From the NCBI GenBank assembly GCA_029204225.1, contig CM055109.1, positions 43,401,054 to 43,465,053 of the forward strand: a stretch of 64,000 nucleotides of DNA, read 5' to 3'. Positions 21,738 through 30,669 of the stretch are shown in pieces. Every line of letters starts with the position of its first letter. Position 1 is the stretch's first letter. The notes under the pieces were generated by a model that was not told the DNA's origin, did no database searches, and saw nothing but the letters and a program-made list of their open reading frames with translations. The stretch comes from Diphasiastrum complanatum. Taxonomy: Eukaryota; Streptophyta; Lycopodiopsida; Lycopodiales; Lycopodiaceae. Position numbers and translations under genes: made by a program.

Positions 21738-21842
21738 CCATTCGGTCAGGCTTGCTCTTGTTCCACCCAGAACTTCTTTTGACTCGGATGTTGTCGGTCT
21801 TTTTTCTTCCTCGTCAATCTCATAACATTCTATGAAATTGAT

Positions 21843-22340
21843 CTATGATTCAGCAGGTCTAGCTAACTCCTCACCCCATCTCAAAAGGTGACCCCCTATT
21901 GGACTGGCTGTTAGAATACTTGGAAAAAATATATGTTTGGTAGACCAATTTATAATAGCATCTGCTTGATATAACCATGGTCCTCCAAATAATATTGAAT
22001 AAGGTGGCGTATCTACTAGATTTATGACAAAGAAATTCATAACAAACGTCTCTGTCTCTATAATTACGTTAATACCTTTTAGCTCGCCTACTGGTTTACA
22101 TTTAGTTGCATCTGCTAAATGGATTTCATGATAAGTGATAGGCTGTACTAAATTGATACTGGATCTTGAGTCTATTAGTATTCTATCTATAGTCTGATCT
22201 CCTATGATCGCACTAATCTCTAGAACTCCACAATCTCCTCTATCTACGTATTCTACTCTATTATTATATGCAAGTATACTTAGTGTGACAAACATTTCCC
22301 CTTCCTCAGTCCCTACTGACTGAAGCCCTTCTTCCTCCAA
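21843..22340 (-). pseudogene. Gypsy C protease-like domain 2, left copy
   Basis: 165-codon frame: VTLSILAYNNRVEYVDRG, RILIDSRSSINLV, LADATKCKPVGELKGIN, TFVMNFFVINLVDTPPYSIL, GGPWLYQADAIINW. This is the retropepsin-like fold of plant Gypsy elements. The expected D-S/T-G active site reads DSRS. Compared with the right copy (24906-25241) it lacks about 45 bp in frame after INLV. It joins the RT frame to the left after a gap with stops. Confidence 0.82.
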
Positions 22341-22756
22341 AGTATAGCTCTAGGAAGATGTAGGTGTCTCACCTTTGTACTTATTTTTTTCTCATGATAT
22401 GGAAATTCTTTTATGACTTTTTCCTATCGGTGTCTCCATCTGGTCTCTGAAGGTAATCTCCTTCTTCTTCGAGTGGGTTATAACATCGGCCTGATAGAGC
22501 CATGGTTGTCCTAATAACACTCTATATGATGATTGTCTCATAGTTTTTAGTTATGGTCACCAATATAAACTGTAACCTGAGACAGTTCTCCTATTGGTGA
22601 TCTTCTAGTTGCATCGGCTAATCTTAAATGTCTTGAGGTGGGTGCTATTCTATGATGAATGCCTAATTCATATGTTGTTTTTTCAGTCATTATATTTACA
22701 CTAGATCCGGAATCTATGGGTACACTATCTAAGATGCAGCCATTAATTACTACCTC
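22341..22756 (-). pseudogene. Gypsy C protease domain 1, left (partial) copy
   Basis: Carries VINGCILDSVPIDSGSSVN, LGIHHRIAPTSRHLRLADA and GELSQVTVYIGDHN as in the right copy at 25251-25766, then loses about 22 bp and the frame near 22550. Its upstream end at 22756 is fused to Copia RT sequence (KHSTWEV then VINGC), so a single open frame runs across the junction. Confidence 0.85.
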
Positions 22757-22759
22757 CCA

Positions 22760-23476
22760 TGTGCTATGCTTGGCAATTGACTCCATCTCCTCTCCCATGG
22801 CCTTGACCCAAATGTCATCATCATTCGCTTCACCATACGTCGAAGGTTCTTTGCTTTGAATAATGCTAGATAAGAGAGAATAATTTGCTTCATACCTTTC
22901 AGGTTGAGTCTTCTCTCTTGTTGATCTTTGTAGCTCTCCCTGACTAGATGATCCTGGAAAGTCATCCATGTTGCGGCTCTCCAACAATCTCTCAAACCAC
23001 TTAGGGAGCTTCCTGTCAGGTGATCGGCTTCCTGGTGAAAATGTATTCCATGGTATATCCTTCTGCTTTCGTTTGTCACCTGCAACTTCAATCCTTCTTG
23101 CACCAAAAGGTTTGTCCCTACCTCTCCAACATGTCTCTTGTGGTTGAGTAGTAGTATCTTGAGATGTATCCTCATGTTCACCACTCGGAAGGTCAATAAA
23201 TGGATTATCATAAGGTGGTATCCTCACTATACCATCTTTCCCATTGGATGTGTCTATCTTCTCAGCATCCTCGCCTTCATACATCTTGGATTTATCAAAG
23301 ATAACATTACGGCTTATATGGATTTTGTTTTCCATTGGATCAAAACATCTATAGCCCTTCACATGATCATCATATCCTAGGAATATGCACTTGATAGCTT
23401 TCACATCAGGTTTACATCTCTCTTCCTTAGGAATGTGTACAAAGGCCTTACATCCAAAGATTCGCAAGTGGTTCAC
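22760..23476 (-). pseudogene. Copia B integrase tail, linker and RT start
   Basis: MNHLRIFGCKAFVHIPKEER, LGYDDHVKGYRCFDPMENK, HISRNVIFDKSKMYEGED, then an acidic Ser/Thr-rich linker and IWVKAMGEEMESIAKHSTWE, the very start of RT. From there the frame continues into Gypsy protease sequence, a hybrid made by the insertion junction at 22756/22757. Confidence 0.85.
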
Positions 23477-23511
23477 CTTTGGCTTCTTCTTCGTGAATGC
23501 TTCCTCAGGGG

Positions 23512-24840
23512 TTATCTTTGGTATGGCAATGGTAGGACTTCTATTTTGAAGATAGATTGCCGTACTGCATGCTTCTGACCAAAAATCTTTTGTAGTTTCA
23601 TCTCAGCTAGCATAGATCTGGCACTTTCCACAATTGTACGATTCTTGCGCTCAGCTACACCATTGAGAGCAGGAGTATGAGCTTGCGTAAATTGTCTTTT
23701 AATCCCACATTGATCACAAAGATCATTGAAGTCATTAGACTTGTACTCACCTCCACTATCTGATCTTAGGACTTTGATCTTCCTACTTGTCTGATTTTTG
23801 ACCAATGCTTTGAAGCTCTTGAAGTTGTCAAATGCATCTGATTTCTTCTTCAAGAAGTAGATCCATGTCTTACGTGACATATCATCAGTAAAGGACATAA
23901 AATAGAAGGCTTTACCTAAGGACATGGTCCTCATAGGCCCGCATAAATCTGTGGGGATTAAATCCAAGATGTTCTTTGCTCTTGCAACACTTTCTTTATT
24001 GAACTTCTCTCGATGCTGCTTCCCATATACACAAGATTCGCACATCGATTTCAAGTGATCTTCTATGGTAGGCAATCCTATTACCTTCTCCAATTTTATC
24101 ATCAAACTGAGGCTTCCCAAGTTCAAGTGACCAAGCCTCTTATGCCACAACTCAGTTTGCGATGGAATGGACGATACAAGTTCATGTTGCCCCTTGATTG
24201 TAGCATTCAACCTGTACAATTTTGTATTGGGGTCTCTTACTCCATCCACAATAACTTTGAACTTTTGGTTCACATCCTTCACAAAGCAATGATCATGGGC
24301 GAATTCTACTTTCAACTTTTGTTCAGTAATGACTCCAACAGAAAGTAGATTTTTCTTCAAACCTAGTACATAAAGTACCTCCCTGGTCATCTTGCTTTTG
24401 CCATCTGGTAGTTGGATTGAAATGGTGCCTATCCCCTTGATCTTGCACATCTCACCATTTGCTTGTGAAACGGATGTTCCATTATCCAACACTTTCAAGC
24501 TACTAAACCCATTCTTGTTACATGTCATGTGTCTTGTGGCTCCCGAGTCAATATACCATGCTTGATCATCTTGATTAGATGACAATGCAGATATGAAGGT
24601 ACTAGAGTCTTCAATCTCACCCTCATCGACAAGTTTACCTGCTTGCTTTGGTTTCCCCTTGCCTTGTTCCGCCAAGAATTTGCAACATTCACTCTTCCAA
24701 TGGCCCTTTTTACCACAATGGAAGCACTTTTCTTTTCTTCTTAGTTTTATTGGAAGATCCCTCGTCCTCCTGAGACTTGGCAAATTGTTGTTCAGACTTC
24801 TTCTTGCCCTTGCCCTTGTCTTGTTTTTGGCATGTCGCAA
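23512..24840 (-). CDS. Copia B knuckle-protease-integrase open frame (442 aa)
   Basis: The longest surviving frame of Copia B. CFHCGKKGHWKSEC (CCHC) is near residue 38. The protease site is AWYIDSGATRHM. GAG-pre-integrase reads LWHKRLGHLNLGS with CESCVYGKQHREKF. The integrase has its three acidic residues in TDLCGPM (preceded by P instead of the usual H), LRSDSGGEY and GVAERKNRT. A frame change after AEMKLQKIF ends it. The start codon used in vivo is unknown, because gag upstream is truncated at 24905. Confidence 0.85.
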   Translation of the reverse strand: MRHAKNKTRARARRSLNNNLPSLRRTRDLPIKLRRKEKCFHCGKKGHWKSECCKFLAEQGKGKPKQAGKLVDEGEIEDSSTFISALSSNQDDQAWYIDSGATRHMTCNKNGFSSLKVLDNGTSVSQANGEMCKIKGIGTISIQLPDGKSKMTREVLYVLGLKKNLLSVGVITEQKLKVEFAHDHCFVKDVNQKFKVIVDGVRDPNTKLYRLNATIKGQHELVSSIPSQTELWHKRLGHLNLGSLSLMIKLEKVIGLPTIEDHLKSMCESCVYGKQHREKFNKESVARAKNILDLIPTDLCGPMRTMSLGKAFYFMSFTDDMSRKTWIYFLKKKSDAFDNFKSFKALVKNQTSRKIKVLRSDSGGEYKSNDFNDLCDQCGIKRQFTQAHTPALNGVAERKNRTIVESARSMLAEMKLQKIFGQKHAVRQSIFKIEVLPLPYQR

Positions 24841-24905
24841 GTGCCTGATCGTCAGTATTTTGACGTCTAGCTTTCATCATTTCTCGTCGTTGCTCTTCCT
24901 GCATC

Positions 24906-25241
24906 AAACGTCTCTGTCTCTATAATTACGTTAATACCTTTTAGCTCGCCTACTGGTTTACATTTAGTTGCATCTGCTAAATGGGTTTCATGATAAGTGA
25001 TAGGCTGTATCTGGTTTTCTAATCCTAATTCTTTAACCATTGTTTTCATTACTAAATTGATACTGAATCTTGAGTCTATTAGTATTCTATCTATAGTCTG
25101 ATCTCCTATGATCGCACTAATCTCTAGAACTCCACAATCTCCTCTATCTACGTATTCTACTCTATTATTGTATGCAAGTATACTTAGTGTGACAAACCTT
25201 TCCCCTTCCTCAGTTCCTACTGACTGATGTCCTTCCTCCAA
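24906..25241 (-). pseudogene. Gypsy C protease-like domain 2, right copy (N-terminal part)
   Basis: VTLSILAYNNRVEYVDRG, RILIDSRFSINLVMKTMVKE, LADATKCKPVGELKGIN, ending at IETETF, where Copia B sequence begins. The active-site triplet is DSR in place of DSG, the same Gly-to-Arg difference as in the left copy. A stop separates it from protease 1 (TAA here, TAG in the left copy at the same codon). Confidence 0.82.
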
Positions 25242-25250
25242 AGTATAGCT

Positions 25251-25766
25251 TTAGGAAGATGTAGGTGTCTCACCTTTGTACTTATTTTTTTCCCATGATA
25301 TGTAAATTCTTTTATGACTTTTTTCTATCGGTGTCTCCATCTGGTCTCTGAAGGTAATCTCCTTCTTCTTCAAGTGGGTTATAACATCGGCCTGATAGAG
25401 CCATGATTGTTCTAATAGCACTCTATATGATGATTGTCTCATAGTTTTTAGTATTATAAAATCCATAAGAAACTTATGGTCTCCAATATAAACTGTAACC
25501 TGAGACAGTTCTCCCATTTGTGATCTTCTATTTGCATCGGCTAATCTTAAATGTCTTAAGGTGGGTGCTATTCTATGATGAATGCCTAATTCATATGCTG
25601 TTTCTTCAGTCATTATATTTACACTAGATCCGGAATCTATGGGTACACTATCTAAGATGCAGCCATTAATTACTACCTGAATCTTTGGTTGGCCTTCGTC
25701 ACCGTAATTAACTAATCCTATGGTGACTACTGGTAACTTTGCTTTTCTTCTCTTTTTATTTTGCAA
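25251..25766 (-). CDS. Gypsy C protease domain 1 (retropepsin-like, DSG)
   Basis: 171-codon open frame: KLPVVTIGLVNYGDEGQP, VINGCILDSVPIDSGSSVNI with an intact Asp-Ser-Gly, LRLADANRRSQMGELSQVTV, HKFLMDFIILKTMRQSSYRV, LLEQSWLYQADVITH. This is the Gypsy aspartic protease that would process Gag-Pol as a dimer. It is followed, after a stop, by a second homologous domain with DSR. Confidence 0.82.
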   Translation of the reverse strand: MQNKKRRKAKLPVVTIGLVNYGDEGQPKIQVVINGCILDSVPIDSGSSVNIMTEETAYELGIHHRIAPTLRHLRLADANRRSQMGELSQVTVYIGDHKFLMDFIILKTMRQSSYRVLLEQSWLYQADVITHLKKKEITFRDQMETPIEKSHKRIYISWEKNKYKGETPTSS

Positions 25767-26470
25767 ATTGCTTAATTTCTTTCTTATATTATTGGTTATC
25801 GTCTAATAATTGTTTAAAAGTTATATTGGGCATTCTGGAAACAAGGTCTTCTACAATATTATAAGAACGGTTTTTAAGTGGCGACAGATCTCTGGGTATC
25901 TCGTTACTTATAACTGGATCTGAAAATGTCACTTTTTTAACTTGTTTAGTTTCTTCGCCTAAAAGCTTCTTAACTTCTGAACTAATATCAACATCATAGT
26001 CGCGGTTTTCGCAATTTTTGTCTTAGTTTGCTTCTTATCTTTAAGAGTTGAAGAAGCTTTACTACTTCTTGTAATTACTTTTATTTATCTTTTTCTCTAA
26101 ATCTGGCCATTGATGGTCTTGATCAAATAATTCAGACTCTACTTCTATCCTCTGAACTATCATGCCAGTGTTAGTCTTAGATGACCGAGGGTCGTCTTCC
26201 CTAGGCGAGTTTACAAACCTTGGTTTAGACCGTGGCTGTTGTGGCTGAGGACATTAAGCAGTGACATGCCCTTCGCCTTTACATTTAGCGTAGAGCAACA
26301 CATATCCTGCTGATCTCCTGGATTCAGGGCAATCAGGCGAATAGTGACCCGGGGCTCCGCAATTGTAGCACGAACCGCTTACTCTGGTTGGAGTGGAATC
26401 TCGTGTTTCGCCCCTTCGCAAAATAGTGTATTGTTGACCAGTACGTTGTTTCGGTATATAAGTTTTTTAG
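25767..26470 (-). pseudogene. Gypsy C gag C-terminus with zinc knuckles
   Basis: From about 26400, GSCYNCGAPGHYSPDCPES gives one good CCHC knuckle (C-x2-C-x4-H-x4-C). AKCKGEGHVTA follows as a partial second. Then an acidic linker (VKKLLGEETKQVKKVTFSDP, NIVEDLVSRMPNITFKQLLD) leads to protease 1. Interrupted by several stops. Confidence 0.75.
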
Positions 26471-26500
26471 TTAGTAGGAGTTGCAGTATAAGCTACCTCC

Positions 26501-26555
26501 TCATGATTATTAATTAGACAGAGGAATAGTTCCTCTGTCCGATTAATAATCATGA
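26501..26555. repeat. Near-perfect hairpin (2 x 26 bp) at an element junction
   Basis: Left arm 26501-26526 and right arm 26530-26555 are inverted copies (24 of 26 pairs) around a 3-base loop. It marks the border between Gypsy C and copy 2 of the unknown ORF family. Confidence 0.9.
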
Positions 26556-26559
26556 TCTG

Positions 26560-27231
26560 TAGCATGATCTGTCTTCCTGTTCGAAGCAAATTCTAAGTAG
26601 AAAGGCTACCAGGCCGCAATTGTCCACAAAATATCTACCGTCACAATCAGGGTTGCCATGGTGCTTCTGGTAGAATACATGGCAGTTGGTGACCATGTCT
26701 TCGCTAAGTTGCCGGTATCGATGCCTGTGAGCTAGGGCCAAAATATCCTATTCTTGGCCTTGGTGGTAGGAAACGATTCTCGCCTCGCTACTGGATAGTA
26801 ATAAGGTTTTGTGTGCATATAGGAGGGAGCTTCAATATACCATGCCATCGAGGTCTTACTTTGTAGGAAGAGCTGATGGCGCTAGAGAGGTTGCGGATCC
26901 AGGAGTTTGATAGCTTTTTTATGTGTTTGACTATGGTCCAAATCTGGCAATATGTAGCCACCTCGCTCTTTTGTCGTTGGATATTTCTTGGCAAACTCTT
27001 GAGAGGCACGCAACTCCTTGCTTGGTTCTATGGGCGTGATTTTGTGTCGGATGTTGGTGCTTCAGAGGCAATCTCATGTTGAATTCGGGAATCAGGGTCA
27101 GGAGAGAGGGGAGGCAAGGGGTTAGCTTCAGCAATTCTTTGTGACTAAGGAGAAAAGTGACGTGGAATAAATGGGGGGTTAGTGGCGTCGAGAGGATCAG
27201 AAGCAGTGGAAGGAAAAAGATGATGGTTGGA
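26560..27231 (-). pseudogene. Unknown ORF family, copy 2: C-terminal domain
   Basis: The minus-strand frame reads ASQEFAKKYPTTKERGGYIL, HKKAIKLLDPQPL, stop, RHQLFLQSKTSMAWYIEAP, YYYPVARRESF, then after another stop LTGIDTGNLAKTWSPTAMY. The order and spacing of KYP, R-x-G-Y, R-x-QLF and MAWY match copy 1 (4980-4780). Upstream (27230-27030) is a Pro/Ser-rich linker. The left end is at the 26501-26555 hairpin. No known domain recognised. Confidence 0.55.
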
Positions 27232-27236
27232 GCTGG

Positions 27237-27972
27237 TGTGAAGAATTGAAAAAGATTATCTATGTTAGATATAGAGGTCTTATGTTTTTTACATCAAGCA
27301 TCTAGGTGTAGGATGTTGATAGGATAAATTTGGCATAGATGGCAAATTATGCATTTCCACTTGTAATGCCACTATTGAGCCAAAATAGAGTAAGAGGCTA
27401 AACACGTGCCAATTAGAGTGTAGACAAGTGTAATGCTTTTGTTTGATGAATTTCAAGAGGTCCAATAGGATTTAGAGGTGGAACCTTGTGAGGTCCAATA
27501 GAAAATTGAGGTGTGCTTGAATATAGTCCAATAGAATTAAGAGGTGCATGGATCAATGGTCCAATAGGATCAAGAGGTGACAAAGTATGGTCCAATCATA
27601 GTTAGGCATAGTGGTAGCTCGTGGATCTACTAGTATCATTGTACTCCTCATTTTGAAGCTAATTGATTTAGTGATTTTATGGATTTTGTGAGTTATTGGA
27701 TTTCTAGCTTTCTTTCTCTACCCGAGAGCTCATGATGCTTTTTCTCTCTCTACCCAAGGAGAGCAGCTTGTTTTTACTTAGATTATTTTTTGAATACTTC
27801 CCACACGTGTGAGTGAGAGTTGGAAGTGTTTGAATGCATGTAGTAGTGTGTTTTTGCCATAGGATCTAAGATTGATCTTGAATCTCAATCTAATCTTAAT
27901 CTTGGTGCATTTACACACCTTAGGAGATCACAAGTACATGTTGTGGACAATCCACACGTGTGAAATTCAACA
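27237..27972 (+). mobile_element. Solo LTR, 736 bp, TSD GCTGG
   Basis: Starts TGTGAAGAATTG and ends AATTCAACA, between direct repeats GCTGG at 27232-27236 and 27973-27977. Removing it plus one repeat rejoins the flanking ORF-family sequence. It contains five TCCAAT boxes at 27461, 27494, 27527, 27560 and 27591. No PBS follows, and no full-length relative is seen in the window. Confidence 0.8.
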
Positions 27973-27977
27973 GCTGG

Positions 27978-28640
27978 TACCACCAGAGCTTGATGGATTG
28001 GTTGGTGCTTGAGCTCTTTGCCCTAGGGGTTGGCCTTGAAAGGAGGAGCCTTGAGTAGCAAGAGGAGGCTGTTGGAATCCTGCTCCATCTCCACTATTTG
28101 GTCAATCAAAGTGGTGCCCGGAATCATGGAACTAGGCGTGCTATGCATGAACAGACGATGTCGACTAGACAGCTGTCTTTAACCATTTTTCCAAGGTGGC
28201 AATGTGCTGGCTCAGGGCCTCGACAGAAGCAAGGTATGATTGTTGTAATTATGTGTGTTGCTCCATCGTGGCTTTCAACTTTTGGGCCAACGTTTGATAA
28301 TGGAATGGGAGTTCCCTCAGGAATAGCTGGTAGTGCGAAGTCATTGAAGTCCACCAATTCCAACTATTCCTTCATAGCGGAACATGCGGCTTGTGCATCT
28401 GTTACAGCCTCATCCCTTTCTGCTTTGAGGTTATTGATGGTATTATGCATGTTGGATACGTTCACTTGGAGCTAGTTCTAGAGGTGGAGGAGCATCTGCT
28501 ACTATTGCTGATTATAATTGGTGAGATTTTAAATCTGCAACTACTATTGCTTGTTTTCCACTTCCAGTCTTTCTTTTTCTTTTTGAAGGTTCCCTCGGGT
28601 GCCGAATAGATTGTATTGGAGCTCATTCACCAACCAAACT
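27978..28640 (-). pseudogene. Unknown ORF family, copy 2: coiled-coil segment
   Basis: Minus-strand reading shows VNELQYNLFG, LQKEKERLEVENKQ, QVNVSNMHNTINNLKAERDE, AVTDAQAACSAMKE and then LVDFNDFALPAIPEGTPIPL, with stops between. Heptad-like Leu/Glu/Lys content matches the coiled-coil position of copy 1. Strongly decayed. Confidence 0.5.
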
Positions 28641-30096
28641 ACTTTTGGGCTACAAGGGATAACTGCTCCCAAGGGCGAATGTCAGGGAGGGTGCGTGTAT
28701 AGTTAGGATATGGCATTGGGTTAAAGGGTAGAAAATCATGAACATGGTTAGATGAAGATGAATGAAAGATAGGTGGAGGTGATTGAGGGATGATGGGTGA
28801 AAGAGGTGGGGAGATACTGCATGGCGGAGATGTGTGGATTGGGTTAGTGGTGACGGTGGTTGATGGAAGTCCGGTTAGTAACTGTAATGCAAAATCATCT
28901 ACGTTGACTGTAGAGTCAAGTAGGATGGAGATTTGTACAAGTGAGGGCTTTTTTGGAAGTGTGGAATTGAAGCCCATGTTGAGAGTGAGTGACGGTGTGG
29001 AGGTGGTAGTAAATGGTGGAGGTGGTGGTGGAAGTGTGAGAGCAAGTGAGGGAGTTGGGGTTGTGGAGGGTGCCTGTGTGGAAGGAACCACGCCCATAGG
29101 ATCAGAACCAGAAGTGCCTACCGCCACTGAGCTACCTGTTGATGTCGCTACTGCTTGTCTGTGTTGTTGGGCCTGGTGGAGTAAGGCCTCCTGCTGTGCT
29201 AGGACCTCCTTTGGGACTTGAGAGGGTTTAAGGCTCCCTCCGGATTCAGCATACTCAGTCCCAATGTCATTGGATAAAATGTCATGAGGGACATCAGCCT
29301 CTGTGCTGATCGTCTTCTCTTTCTGCTTCTTAGTGGATGGGGCTGGTGAAACTGGTTCTGCTATCGGTTGGGAGCTAACTCGCTTCTTAGTGCTTGGATA
29401 GAGATCATCAAGCTCCTTGATGGCAGCAGCCACCCTAGACTCCAACAATTTGGTGACCAACATGTGGAGGTGATATCCACACTTGGTAGTTGGTTTTCTG
29501 GCTGTCAAGGCCCCACATAGGTTTTCTGCTACCTTCTTAGCCCACTTGTAGTTTTGAGTGGGATCTTCCATGGTGAGGGTCAAAGAGAAGAGGTCGCTCA
29601 ATGGTAAGCAATCTGTCTTGGCAGTATGCACTTCGACTATGGTGATGAGGAGTTCTGAGGCGGCCCGGAGATAGGGATATGTGATGAGACGTATGGCGAT
29701 CCCGTCATTGGTTTGGGCAATAGTTTTGCCATGCTCTATCAGAAACTTTGTAAAATACTTGGCATCATAGCTAGTGCCCTTGCCATGGATTGTCTCTCCG
29801 AGATTAGGGAAGCCAATGCTCTGGAGATGTTGAAGAGAGACACTGATGATTGTATAGCTGCCACTCTTAGATGTAAGCTTAAAAGTCTGGAATTCATCCA
29901 AATAGGTGGAGTAGGCTGCTCGGATCAGGCTCTTCCTCTGCTGGTCACAGAAGTGAGTCAGATCAAATCCAAGGGTTGTGAGGATATCTTTGGCCAGGAT
30001 GAGCTGCTCGGCGTGATTCTTGATACAAATCATAAAAATGTCCCCTGAATAAGGCCTATGGGGATATACGGCGATGTAGAGAGAGCAAGGAATCAT
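28639..30096 (-). CDS. Unknown ORF family, copy 2: N-terminal domain plus S/T/P-rich region
   Basis: An open frame of about 486 codons from ATG at 30096 (MIPCSLYIAVYPHRPYSG). Residues 1-240 look globular (AEQLILAKDILTTLGFDL, YTIISVSLQHLQSIGFPNL, YDAKYFTKFLIEHGKTIAQT, HLHMLVTKLLESRVAAAIKE). Residues 240-480 are Ser/Thr/Pro-rich with a run of Pro. An out-of-frame ATG at 30106 (MASHDSLLSL) resembles the copy 1 start (MASSSSED), so the true start may be upstream with a frameshift. The N-terminal half aligns by eye with copy 1. Function unknown; it could be a Gag-like ORF of an unrecognised element or a multiplied host gene. Confidence 0.55.
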   Translation of the reverse strand: MIPCSLYIAVYPHRPYSGDIFMICIKNHAEQLILAKDILTTLGFDLTHFCDQQRKSLIRAAYSTYLDEFQTFKLTSKSGSYTIISVSLQHLQSIGFPNLGETIHGKGTSYDAKYFTKFLIEHGKTIAQTNDGIAIRLITYPYLRAASELLITIVEVHTAKTDCLPLSDLFSLTLTMEDPTQNYKWAKKVAENLCGALTARKPTTKCGYHLHMLVTKLLESRVAAAIKELDDLYPSTKKRVSSQPIAEPVSPAPSTKKQKEKTISTEADVPHDILSNDIGTEYAESGGSLKPSQVPKEVLAQQEALLHQAQQHRQAVATSTGSSVAVGTSGSDPMGVVPSTQAPSTTPTPSLALTLPPPPPPFTTTSTPSLTLNMGFNSTLPKKPSLVQISILLDSTVNVDDFALQLLTGLPSTTVTTNPIHTSPPCSISPPLSPIIPQSPPPIFHSSSSNHVHDFLPFNPMPYPNYTRTLPDIRPWEQLSLVAQK

Positions 30097-30106
30097 GGGA
30101 GGCCAT

Positions 30107-30669
30107 AATAGCAATGATTTTAGATTGCTTTGGTAAGTTTGAAAATTTTGAAAAATTTTGGCATGAACTCGAGTGTAGAAATCTAAAATGAATTCGTGGA
30201 GAGAATTATGTCAAAATAGGAAAAAATGTCTGACAATGCAAAAATTTGTCAATGATCAGAATTCACGGAGATCAAGAGAAATCGTGGGGATTATTTTAAG
30301 CTTCAATGAATTGTATGCAAATTTTGGTAGTGGATATCTGATGAAAAAACTAACTTTTTCTATTTCTAGAAAGTTTGTCTTAGAAACAAAATTTATGGAG
30401 GCAAAAAATGAATCATGCACTGTAAAAACGGGGTCAAGCGAATTCTATCTGAGATGGTATGAGATAAATCTTCTGAAACTAATGGCTTTTGTGGTTTTCT
30501 CAAAGAAGACTGTTGGTATACCTAATCTAATAGCATCTTGATGGTTTGAACCAGAAAGCACAACAAAACATTTGTCGAAATGGCAGGCAGGCAATATAAA
30601 AAAATAAAGAAGAACAGTAGGAAAGAAAACAACTAATACATATCAAGATAAAAACATGATGTATTGTAC
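30107..30669. other. AT-rich spacer, no gene
   Basis: A-rich sequence upstream of the ORF-family copy, similar in composition to 8509-8870 upstream of copy 1. No coding region, RNA gene or LTR boundary that I can support. Confidence 0.4.

Larger units (their letters stand above)
22757..24905 (-). mobile_element. Copia B: internal Copia fragment inserted in Gypsy C
   Basis: About 2.15 kb running from the gag C-terminus (MQEEQRREMMKARRQ at 24900) through knuckle, protease, integrase and linker into the first residues of RT. No LTR, PBS or PPT is present at either end. It is a sister of Copia A but less damaged and without Copia A's 140 bp deletion. Its ends are inside coding sequence, so it did not arrive as a complete retrotransposon. 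Confidence 0.85.
20835..26470 (-). mobile_element. Gypsy C: Tat-like element, interrupted and rearranged
   Basis: Minus-strand order: gag knuckles (26400-26240), protease 1 (25766-25251), protease 2 (25241-24906, continued at 22046-21843), RT (21737-21020) and an integrase tail (21018-20835). A Copia fragment (22757-24905) is inserted, with 22047-22756 duplicating 24906-25677. RNase H and the integrase core are missing through an in-frame deletion. No LTR recognised. Confidence 0.82.

Noticed and set aside
27263-27972. LTR starting at TGTTAGATATAG (27263)
   Set aside because: That start has no matching target duplication; starting at 27237 gives GCTGG on both sides.
28790-29221. 143-codon + strand frame, Gly/Val-rich
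   Set aside because: Antisense to the Ser/Thr/Pro-rich part of the unknown ORF; no independent support.
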